From Promethearchaeota archaeon (GTDB lineage: Archaea > Asgardarchaeota > Lokiarchaeia > Sigyniarchaeales > SOKP01): a stretch of DNA of 37,479 nt. Below the pieces are notes generated by a model that was given only the letters and a program-made list of their open reading frames with translations, did not search any database and was not told where the DNA came from. The translations under genes and the position numbers were made by a program. Shown piece by piece: positions 17,501-24,216 of the stretch. How positions within the stretch are numbered: the stretch's first letter is position 1; each line of letters opens with the position of its first letter. The DNA is taken from assembly GCA_019058245.1 (NCBI GenBank), contig JAHPZJ010000029.1, positions 29,708-67,186 on the forward strand. Direction: 5' to 3'.

Positions 17501-18916
17501 TACTTCTTTTAAATTATAATCTGATGGATATTCCAGAGTCATATTTGTTTCTTCATATCTGGTTGGAATCTCCATATGAGCATACGTTGTCCAATTCACA
17601 TCAGTACTATTCGCTACAACAAAAGCTGAACCTTGATAAATATCATCAGGATTAGGAGTATAATAGCTTTCAGGAGTAGATTTATTTGCGTATAAAATTA
17701 GATTTGTTTCAAATTCTATCTTATATTTTATCCAACCATAATCATCATCATCAAAACTTAATGGCCAATTCAGATTGCTACTGAAATTTGCATATACATC
17801 TATTTTACTTCCATTCCAAGTACCTAACTTTCCACGATAACCTTCACCATAATTATCACCATTAACTTGTGAACCGTTTAAATATAATCCAAGTTGAGAT
17901 GGTTTTGCTTTAGATTTAACAATTAGCGATATATTATCAATAAGAACAGAATATTCGTCCCAATAATTAGGATTTGAATTTCCACTAACTCTTTTAAACT
18001 CAAAAGTTATATTCATATCTTTTACTCCGGTAGGAAATATATCTGGATCATCAGTATCTAAGTAAATGGGAGTTACATTATACCATTGCCCAGGATTAGG
18101 ATTACCACAGGCTTCTAACATTGATGCAAGACCATTACCCCATAATGTTTTATTGTTTACGATAATTTGTAAAGTAAAATGATTATTATATGTATCACTA
18201 TATTTTGGAAATGCTGCAAATTTTAACAAAGCTTCATCTACATCTCCCCTATCCATTTCAAAAGTAGTTTCCCACCAACATTTATCACCAACGTCATATT
18301 CCCCGCTTGATTGTCCAATCCTTAATTCTAAGCAATCAGCACCACCTGAACCAGTATCATCTGTATCATAATAATTTCCTGAAAAATCGTTATCGACTTC
18401 TCCAGATCCTCCATCCACATCACTTTCATAAAAAGTCCAATTGTAAATATAATAGCTATCATTTTCATTTGCTCCACCGCCATCAGAAGTTCCAACATCA
18501 TGAAATGTCCCATTAATCCAATTTCTTGTATCATATAAATTTGTTATTGTAGAATTTAATTGATAACCCATCCATCCCTCTTCTAATTCTACAAATTGAG
18601 AGTTATCATAAGGAGTATTATTAGTAAACCTTACCGGTAAATTAGTTTTTGTTCCATTGGCATAGTGAGTAACATTCCAAGGAGCCCCAATACCACTAAA
18701 AGTGTTATCAGTAGATAGATCTTGAGTTTTTAAATTTTCTTCAAGAAAAGTATATTCATCTTTCTCCTTCTTCCCATTTTCATTAAAGCTTAAATTTATT
18801 TCAATATTCTGTACAAGAGGAATCATTAAAAAACTAACTATCAAACCTATAACAATAAATATCTTTTTGCTACTAATTCGATTTATCTTTAGAAATTTAT
18901 GATTTTTTAATGTCAT
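14525..18916 (-). CDS. Giant Ig-like surface protein with C-terminal membrane anchor
   Basis: The product has 1463 residues. A basic N-terminus precedes a signal-anchor helix (about 19-37). The long outer region has many N-x-S/T sequons, an N-terminal beta-rich domain with Asp/Gly-rich segments (about 60-340) that may bind carbohydrate or calcium, and a series of Ig-like beta repeats. Near the C-terminus a hydrophobic helix (WLIYVLVAGIVGLVSFFAV) is followed by about 75 charged cytoplasmic residues rich in Lys and Glu. This architecture fits an S-layer-like or adhesion/receptor protein anchored in the cell membrane. It heads the operon with the longin-like and TrmB-like genes, which could bind the cytoplasmic tail. 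Confidence 0.85.
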   Translation of the reverse strand: MTLKNHKFLKINRISSKKIFIVIGLIVSFLMIPLVQNIEINLSFNENGKKEKDEYTFLEENLKTQDLSTDNTFSGIGAPWNVTHYANGTKTNLPVRFTNNTPYDNSQFVELEEGWMGYQLNSTITNLYDTRNWINGTFHDVGTSDGGGANENDSYYIYNWTFYESDVDGGSGEVDNDFSGNYYDTDDTGSGGADCLELRIGQSSGEYDVGDKCWWETTFEMDRGDVDEALLKFAAFPKYSDTYNNHFTLQIIVNNKTLWGNGLASMLEACGNPNPGQWYNVTPIYLDTDDPDIFPTGVKDMNITFEFKRVSGNSNPNYWDEYSVLIDNISLIVKSKAKPSQLGLYLNGSQVNGDNYGEGYRGKLGTWNGSKIDVYANFSSNLNWPLSFDDDDYGWIKYKIEFETNLILYANKSTPESYYTPNPDDIYQGSAFVVANSTDVNWTTYAHMEIPTRYEETNMTLEYPSDYNLKEVFFSQTNVSFDDLNITNYGNKKVVNIPVSNITTNTNLFWRLKAESPNYCLGMDIYNNDTSEWIPRNVFTNGTWINITANIKKSQLISGYINKTEAQLQIRFPDDSIWTAENQFKQVNDTGIVYFDPIFIPSDGSNYMVGEYEAIVTWNNSYSNFNLFNETGIIYKKFTVTHNSTLKALDNYYEDVVYGDTINLEVTFKDVRYNKPIEGANITLRNFTGEIQTFKDLDNGYYLLIFNTTGGDAGENILTIHASHPSYLDDEVNITIEVIFSTDLYAEEFSGIEVPWNNNFTVHLNYTYSNASVINGVEGATPIINNWNDDWSYITSGGGLYNITCNTSKYQVNTAPNLRIDFNETGYESQTIIISIEVVERQTSITEIIIDDNNCTINKTANIYSGAMANITVKYMDLDAMSESLIQNATISLNGTGIGEVFTENYKFYNLTLNSTKLGVGIFILNIIAQKDNYTTITEKLTINIYTRETEYWVYFNGTIQTEQNPTIPLYKNQYLNITFTYNDTILKEHIPGATVDINGSSVSKVLEDKFNNYSVLIDTNELNQGVNFLTLFARKVNYEAYSILIVIEIIQIQTNLTLFLDGKDSTSNPSITKYPNQLLYITVLYNNSDTLSHISGAIVDINGTGISKVLNENFNIYSVVINTNDLSQGVNFLTIYARKDGYEPQTISIVVEIGQIGTSLTIIMNGKDLTNNPVFNLTIGQSINLTVKYTDLNGVFIDNATVLLIGEDLSLDLVKDNNYDQYYRILNSTELRIGAKLFTIVAQKSNFQSLTKDLRITVNKIAAEIRSVSGVAQIEAEVGDNILLQVILNDTIFGADITNATITYNSPYYQGELKYSGQDNIYEDTIDNVREGVHTITISAFAGDNYDFKSYTITLVVISPTTSPPPDLSWLIYVLVAGIVGLVSFFAVHQMYLKYPPMVRKIRKLKKNVKKSKRTKPIIVDKRDEIIGKELQNQIKSVDYEFIQPEEIDKVEKVIKKEGGVD
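15138..16402 (-). repeat. Four tandem ~105-residue Ig-like repeats in the surface protein
   Basis: Four consecutive units begin near 16400, 16080, 15768 and 15458 (minus strand). Each contains an opening Q/R-T-S/N-L strand, an N-I/L-T-V-x-Y strand, a G-A/N-A-T/I-V strand and an ending G-x-x-x-L-T/N-I-x-A-x-K segment. The middle two (16080-15770 and 15768-15459) are visibly similar at DNA level, implying a more recent duplication. Boundaries are approximate. Confidence 0.75.
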
Positions 18917-19131
18917 ATTAAATCACGAATAATAATCTGATATTCTTAATTTCTTTAAATCTAATTTGAATTAATTAATAATTAAATCTTTTTCTTATAC
19001 GTTATTAGAAGTACTTATAAGATAGTAATGTCAATATGGTATATTAAAATCTTTTTTTTCTTTATCAATAAGAATTAAAATCTGATAATTTAAAATCATA
19101 AAATATGAAAGTGATATATTAAATATTATTT

Positions 19132-19935
19132 TTAAAGAGGATTTTTTACAAAACCTCCATCAACTTGAATTGCGGTCCCTGTAATATAACTAGCTTTATC
19201 TGAGGCTAAAAAGACTACCAAATTTGCCAATTCCTCTGGTTTACCTAATCGTCCAAGTGGAATAGACTCTATCCACGTTTTCTCAACTTCGGCATAAGTT
19301 TGTCCAGTATCTTTAACTGTAGTATTGATTAATTCTTTCATACGATTAGTTAGTGTTGGACCAGGGCAAACAACATTGACTAAAATATTATCCTTACCAT
19401 ATTCATTAGCAAGAGTTTTTGCAAATCCGACAACACCCAACCTTGTTGTATTTGATAAAACTAAATTATTTAAGGGCTGTTTAACTGAAACTGAAGTAAT
19501 TGCTATAATCCTACCCCCTTTTTGCTTCTTCATTATTGGAATGACCATATCCGTTATATAAATAAAAGAACGGAGGTTTAAATCAATCGAATTTGACCAC
19601 TCCTCTTTAGAAATTTTATCAATGGGTTTTGAAGGAGGACCACCAGCATTATGCACTAAAATATCAATTCTACCAAATTCTTTTAAAGTTTTTTCTATAA
19701 GATTTTTTATATGATCTTCATACATTAAATCTGTAACAATGGAAAATACTTTATTATTCAAGGCAACTGAATAAGAATCTTCTATTTTTTCCTTCGCAAT
19801 CTTCAGATTTTCTTCGGAACGACTACATATTACCACATTAGCACCTTCTTGATATAATCCTTTGGCACATTCGAACCCTAATCCTTTACTCGATGCTAAA
19901 ACAAGAGCAACCTTTTTTTCTAAACCTAAATTCAT
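19132..19935 (-). CDS. Short-chain dehydrogenase/reductase with atypical active site
   Basis: The product has 267 residues with a Rossmann fold: ASSKGLG (14-20) as the cofactor Gly motif, HNAGG (95-99) and CPGPTLTNRM. It belongs to the FabG-like classical SDR branch. The catalytic Ser is Ser148, but 13 residues on, where Tyr is expected, is Ser161 (LSNTTRLGVVGFAK), and Lys is replaced by Arg165. An SN..R variant occurs in a recognised FabG-like subgroup, so this is probably real. Oxidoreductase chemistry may be altered or lost. AGAAAGGGG precedes the ATG. It lies 18 nt after the 55-residue Cys-rich gene, so the two form an operon. Confidence 0.9.
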   Translation of the reverse strand: MNLGLEKKVALVLASSKGLGFECAKGLYQEGANVVICSRSEENLKIAKEKIEDSYSVALNNKVFSIVTDLMYEDHIKNLIEKTLKEFGRIDILVHNAGGPPSKPIDKISKEEWSNSIDLNLRSFIYITDMVIPIMKKQKGGRIIAITSVSVKQPLNNLVLSNTTRLGVVGFAKTLANEYGKDNILVNVVCPGPTLTNRMKELINTTVKDTGQTYAEVEKTWIESIPLGRLGKPEELANLVVFLASDKASYITGTAIQVDGGFVKNPL

Positions 19936-19953
19936 AATTATTTACCCCTTTCT

Positions 19954-20121
19954 TTACTTTATTTTCGAAATATTATTGAATAAACTACATTTACGAAAAA
20001 ACTGGTTACATCTAATACAATTTTCCGCGGCTATGCAATCTTTCGCTAATGGACAACTAATATTATTTTTATCTAGTTTTATCATTACACGGTGTAATCG
20101 CTTTTCTACATTATATCGCAT
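19954..20121 (-). CDS. Small cysteine-rich protein, 55 residues
   Basis: Too short for usual gene calling but well supported. AGAGAGG lies 9 nt before an ATG at 20121, and the frame stays open to a TAA 18 nt before the SDR start. The product begins MRYNVEKRLHRVMIKLDKNN and then has a compact Cys pattern: SCPLAKDC, then ENCIRCNQFFRKC, five Cys with spacing C-x5-C-x5-C-x2-C-x6-C. This suggests a small zinc or FeS protein. It probably shares a transcript with the SDR and diverges from the roadblock gene. No family is recognised. A plus-strand ORF over the same bases is not convincing. Confidence 0.7.
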   Translation of the reverse strand: MRYNVEKRLHRVMIKLDKNNISCPLAKDCIAAENCIRCNQFFRKCSLFNNISKIK

Positions 20122-20315
20122 GGAAATAAGCCTCTCTTTAATTTTACCAATTTTAATAAATCATACAAAAAATTATAATTTCCTTATTTTCCTATGAAAG
20201 ATTTTAAAAGGATAATTTTATAAATTCAAATAGTTATAATAGTTTTATAGAGTGAAGAATATATTATTAAATATAGAAAAAAAATACTAAAATTTTGTAG
20301 AAAAGGTGTATTAGT

Positions 20316-20771
20316 ATTAGTATTGACACAAAAAGTTTCGATAATATTCTCAGCAAGATTATAAAGAGTGAAAGTGGCATTAAAAAAGTTATTTTGGTTG
20401 ACAGGACAGGATTAACTATTGCTAGTGTCTCAAAGTTTTCTTATTTCCCCGCTGATGTAGATGGTATTGGAGCAATTGCCAGTGCAGTATTCTGTGCATC
20501 AGAAGAACAAGGAAAAAATCTAGAACTTGGCAATTTAGAAATTGTAACTTCCGAATTCAGCGGAGGGAAAATCTTTGCGTCAAGCTGTGGACCTAAAGGA
20601 GTTCTCACACTCATCTCAGATCCAGATATCAACATTGGTTTAATTAGACTTATTCTGAAACGATCTGGGGATGAATTAAAGGATATATTAGATGAATTCC
20701 TATCAGAAACTGTAGAAGTTATGGATAGTGGTTTGGATCTATCTGATCTTGACTCTTTGACACCTGATTAG
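20316..20771 (+). CDS. Roadblock/LC7-domain protein, probable ATT start
   Basis: The product is a single roadblock domain of about 151 residues. The first canonical start is a TTG at 20394, but it lies after the first helix. The frame upstream encodes FDNILSKIIKSESGIKKVIL, exactly the family's opening helix and strand, so translation must start earlier. No ATG, GTG or TTG is available back to the stop at 20298. ATT at 20316 lies 7 nt after AGGTG (20304-20308). Other landmarks are VDRTGLTIAS, IGAIASAVFCASEEQGKNLE and DPDINIGLIRLILKR. Such proteins dimerise and bind or regulate small GTPases. A Rag-like GTPase follows 285 nt downstream, a likely partner. Confidence 0.88.
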   Translation: MSIDTKSFDNILSKIIKSESGIKKVILVDRTGLTIASVSKFSYFPADVDGIGAIASAVFCASEEQGKNLELGNLEIVTSEFSGGKIFASSCGPKGVLTLISDPDINIGLIRLILKRSGDELKDILDEFLSETVEVMDSGLDLSDLDSLTPD

Positions 20772-21056
20772 GATATACAAAAATTAAATTTTTCTTTACT
20801 ACACTTCCATAAAGGATTTAGATTCATCCTGAAATCATATTTTTCAAAATAAAAAATATTCATCATTTTTGGGTATAAATTATTCAATTTATTTAAGCTA
20901 TGGTTGAAGATATAAGAAGTTCAGTTTTTAACCTCAATAAAATTTAAATACATAATTTTCTGTTTAAGCATTAAATCAGAAACTAAATATATATCCCGAA
21001 ATCACATAGACATATAACTTGATTGTTATATTTAAGCAAGATGGGATGAAATTCAA

Positions 21057-22016
21057 TTGGAAGAATCTCAGATCTTTTATAAAAAGAAGAAAGAGTCTAA
21101 ATATGGGCCATATAAGATTCTATTCACAGGATTAGACGGAGCGGGTAAAACAAGCATAATATTAACTCTTGGAAGGCAGTTATCAAAGATAAGTAAAATT
21201 GAACCAACTAAGGGAGCACAAAGAACAAGCTTTAAATTATTGGGAAGAGAAATAAGTGAATGGGACTTAGGAGGGCAAAAGAGTTATCTTATTTCATACT
21301 TAAAAAGTCCTAGTAAATACTTCGATAAAACAGAAATTGCGATATATGTTATAGATGTATTAGATGATTCTCGGATAATTGAATCTATAAGTTATTTGTA
21401 TGATGTAATTAATAAGTTTAAAGAATTGAAAATTAATCCTCCCCTCAATATATTCTTTCATAAATATGATCCTCAACTAATGAATAATCTTACCCTCAAA
21501 AGTCAAATAGATGATGTAATGAAAGAAATATGGGAAACCGTGGAATATAAAAAACTATATTTTTTTCGTACATCTATATATGATCCATTTGCCTTAATGA
21601 GTACGTTATCTAAGATCTTATTAGAATTATATCCAAAATCAGATTTAATTCAGAAAACTATTGAAGAATTCGCGAAAAAATTAGACTGTGATGGATTAAT
21701 TATAATCGATAAAAATTCAATTATTTTGGGGTCCCATTTTAAAGATGATGATTCAAAACAATTGCTAAGCAAAACAATTGCTTACTTTCTAACGTTAAAT
21801 GATGTATTTGTTGATATGAATTTAGAAGAACAGAAGGATCAAATAATAGTTAGAAAATCACAAAATCATTTTTTATTTAAACCCATCATATTTCAAGAAA
21901 GTAAGATATCATATTATATGCTTATTCTGAAAAGACGTAATCCCTTTGATCTTTATTTCATTAATAAAGATTTTCCTGCATTTGTCAATGTTTTCAAGGA
22001 TATAATTTTAAGTTAA
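21057..22016 (+). CDS. Rag/Gtr-like GTPase with C-terminal roadblock domain
   Basis: The product has 319 residues from a TTG start; the in-frame stop at 21033 and GGGATGA upstream support it. The GTPase domain has GLDGAGKT (25-32), Thr51, WDLGGQ (69-74) and HKYD (135-138). HKxD in place of NKxD is characteristic of Rag/Gtr GTPases. FRTSIYDPFALMSTLSKIL (170-188) closely resembles FRTSIWDETLYKAW of human RagA, and the following helix leads into a roadblock-type domain (about 195-318: EEFAKKLDCDGLIIIDKN, SIILGSHF). This is the full Rag architecture. Eukaryotic Rags signal amino acid status at lysosomal membranes. The neighbouring roadblock protein suggests a Ragulator-like partner. Function here is unproven. 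Confidence 0.88.
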   Translation: MEESQIFYKKKKESKYGPYKILFTGLDGAGKTSIILTLGRQLSKISKIEPTKGAQRTSFKLLGREISEWDLGGQKSYLISYLKSPSKYFDKTEIAIYVIDVLDDSRIIESISYLYDVINKFKELKINPPLNIFFHKYDPQLMNNLTLKSQIDDVMKEIWETVEYKKLYFFRTSIYDPFALMSTLSKILLELYPKSDLIQKTIEEFAKKLDCDGLIIIDKNSIILGSHFKDDDSKQLLSKTIAYFLTLNDVFVDMNLEEQKDQIIVRKSQNHFLFKPIIFQESKISYYMLILKRRNPFDLYFINKDFPAFVNVFKDIILS

Positions 22017-22079
22017 AATTTTAAAGATGAAATATAAACATCAATAAAGTTTATCAACAACTACAATCTAAAGAAATTT

Positions 22080-23027
22080 ATGTCATTTGATTTTGTAAAA
22101 AAATTAGATTTTGAATCTGAATTTTTCAATCTGTATAAAATTTCAGAAAGCGCATATGCAGCAATTTGTAAAGAAGATTCTTCGATGAGAGCAAATGCGG
22201 GATTTATAGATATTGGAGATTATTTGATAATCGTTGATACTACTATGAGTATAGGAGCTGCTAAAGATCTTATAAAAGCCGCTACCCACTATACTCAAAA
22301 GGAACCAAATTTTATTGTAATAACTCATTATCATTTGGATCATATAATGGGAAATTCATTATTGGATGTATCAACACAAATAATGACATCAGATCGAACT
22401 CTTAAAAATCTTCAAACAGAAGGTAGAAAAAGAATCGAAGATATAAAGAAGATGGATCTAAAAAAGCTGGAATCCTCTCTTAATAAAGTTACAGATGAGG
22501 TACAAAGAAAACGAGGAGAAATTGAATTAGCTGTTGCAAAAACTATTCAATCAGAGGGATTTACTATTCGAGAACCCAATATTACATTTAAAACAGGTTG
22601 TGTTATTCATGGAAATAATAAGAATGTTCATTTGCGTACATTTCAAAAAGCACATACAGATGGAGATGTTATAGTATACATTCCTGAGGAAAAAATACTT
22701 TTTACTGGAGATCTTCTGTTTGCGAGAACTGATCCTTGGTTAGGCTCCGGAGATCCTGAAGGGTGGATTTCCTTATCTGAGGAATTATTCACAATAGATT
22801 TTAAAATTGCTGTACCTGGACATGGAGAATTAGCATCTAAGGACGAATTTACCTTACAAAGTAAATATATCGAGGAAATTCTTAGAATTGTGAAAAAAAA
22901 GATAGATGCTGGAGAAGATCCAACCACGATAAAAAGGGAACATTTTTCTGAGGAGTTCCAATCATGGAAGAGTCCAATTTTTCAAAGGAATATTGAATTC
23001 CTTTCAGAATATTTAAAAAAATCTTAA
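22080..23027 (+). CDS. Metallo-beta-lactamase-fold hydrolase
   Basis: The product has 315 residues. Metal ligands are visible in order: THYHLDH with His83, His85, Asp87 and His88; His192 in KAHTDGD; Asp211 in FTGD; and His248 in VPGHG. This is a complete binuclear zinc site of the MBL superfamily. An insertion of charged helices (about 108-155, LQTEGRKRIEDIKKMDLKKL) sits between the first and second motif groups, larger than in small glyoxalase II-type members. The substrate cannot be told. It follows the Rag-like GTPase by 63 nt and may be co-transcribed, and it converges on the coiled-coil gene with 28 nt between stops. Confidence 0.9.
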   Translation: MSFDFVKKLDFESEFFNLYKISESAYAAICKEDSSMRANAGFIDIGDYLIIVDTTMSIGAAKDLIKAATHYTQKEPNFIVITHYHLDHIMGNSLLDVSTQIMTSDRTLKNLQTEGRKRIEDIKKMDLKKLESSLNKVTDEVQRKRGEIELAVAKTIQSEGFTIREPNITFKTGCVIHGNNKNVHLRTFQKAHTDGDVIVYIPEEKILFTGDLLFARTDPWLGSGDPEGWISLSEELFTIDFKIAVPGHGELASKDEFTLQSKYIEEILRIVKKKIDAGEDPTTIKREHFSEEFQSWKSPIFQRNIEFLSEYLKKS

Positions 23028-23055
23028 TTTTTTTTAGTTTAAAATTAGTTATATA

Positions 23056-24102
23056 CTAAAAAGGCTTAGTTCCCTTCACAATTTTATAATAACGATCCCG
23101 TTCTTCTCGTATAATTTTAATATCATTTTGTAAATCATTTAATAATCGTCTCATATTCTCTTTCTCGTTCGTTACACCCAAAATTTTATCTTTTAATTGC
23201 TGTATTTCGAGTTCTAATTCTGGAATTGTACCACTCTCCCTCTTTGCTTTCAACTCTTGAAATTTTAAATTTTTATTAGTTTCCTTTAAATTATCAATTT
23301 CTTGCTTTAAAGTCTCATTTTCCATTTTAATCCGTTTAATTTCTGATAGTAATTGTTCAGCACCTTTTTCAATTTCTGTGGTATCACCTAATTTAGCTTT
23401 TAAATTTTTAATTCTCTCGTCCTTCTGGTCTAAAGCCATTTTTTGTACATTTGTTAATCTAGTTAATTCTCTGTTTTTTGAGGTTAATGTTGCATTATAT
23501 TCGCTTAATTCAGCCATTTGGGTACCCCAATTCTCTAATTTTGAATATAATTCAGCAACTTCTCTTTTTAAATCTTCAACGTTTCGAAGATGTTCTGATC
23601 TATCAGATACTAATAGAGATACTTTTTGAGCTAGATCATCTATTTTTTCCTTCTTATCTCCTATTTCTTGTTCAAATTCTTCTCTTTCCTGCCAATATGC
23701 ATCTAATTCACCTTTTTCTAATAATTCGTAGGATCTAGCAATTAAATCTTTAAATTTTTTCTCCTTTCTTTTAGGTAATAATTCAAAAGCGATCCTTCTT
23801 ATTTGGCCCTCAAAATTTCTTGGAAGGATATCTTCGTCAGAAAGAAATACTGTAATTACATGATCCCCTTTCCCTATAAAATGTTTAGAGGAATGACCTG
23901 TAAAAAAGCTAGCAACACTTAGATCACGTTTGATTTGCATTTCAAGATAATTAGGACCTGTTTTAACTCTTTTATGCTCATCAAAGACAGTTTCTAACAT
24001 TGATTCTGTTACACCTAACTCTTCACTTACATTTGGGGGATATTCAATATCTATGGAGAGCTCTGATTTTTTGTCTAGATTCAGTATTACAAGTCCTTTC
24101 AA
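23056..24102 (-). CDS. Longin-like N-terminal domain plus long coiled coil
   Basis: The product has 348 residues from a TTG start preceded by AGGTTTG. Residues 1-110 share landmarks with the 375-residue protein at 13397-14524: GLVILNL, IEYPP, a helix with M..VF.EH, SVASFFTG and ITVFLSDED. From about 125 to the end the protein is a long heptad-rich coiled coil (EIKRIKMENETLKQEIDNLK). The architecture, a small globular domain followed by a coiled-coil rod, resembles tethers or effectors of small GTPases, and a Rag-like GTPase is encoded just upstream on the other strand. No TM helix is seen. Fold and role are inferred. Confidence 0.75.
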   Translation of the reverse strand: MKGLVILNLDKKSELSIDIEYPPNVSEELGVTESMLETVFDEHKRVKTGPNYLEMQIKRDLSVASFFTGHSSKHFIGKGDHVITVFLSDEDILPRNFEGQIRRIAFELLPKRKEKKFKDLIARSYELLEKGELDAYWQEREEFEQEIGDKKEKIDDLAQKVSLLVSDRSEHLRNVEDLKREVAELYSKLENWGTQMAELSEYNATLTSKNRELTRLTNVQKMALDQKDERIKNLKAKLGDTTEIEKGAEQLLSEIKRIKMENETLKQEIDNLKETNKNLKFQELKAKRESGTIPELELEIQQLKDKILGVTNEKENMRRLLNDLQNDIKIIREERDRYYKIVKGTKPF

Positions 24103-24216
24103 GATGCAAACCTATAATATATAACTTTATTTTAATAGATATTTACAATAATAATATGTTATCTTACATTATTTAATATTAGAGATGATATTTCATCTTT
24201 AGTAATTTTTTAAAGT

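Noticed and set aside
18307..18534. His-rich and Met-rich ORFs within the surface-protein gene
   Set aside because: Out-of-frame readings of its Asp/Gly/Ser-rich DNA; composition artefacts.
19862..20197. 111-residue plus-strand ORF over the SDR start
   Set aside because: It overlaps the SDR and the Cys-rich minus-strand gene, both of which have SD motifs and sensible products. Its own sequence is low-complexity hydrophobic with no SD.
22643..22927. 94-residue minus-strand ORF inside the hydrolase gene
   Set aside because: Antisense to a gene with a complete metal-ligand set. No motif of its own.
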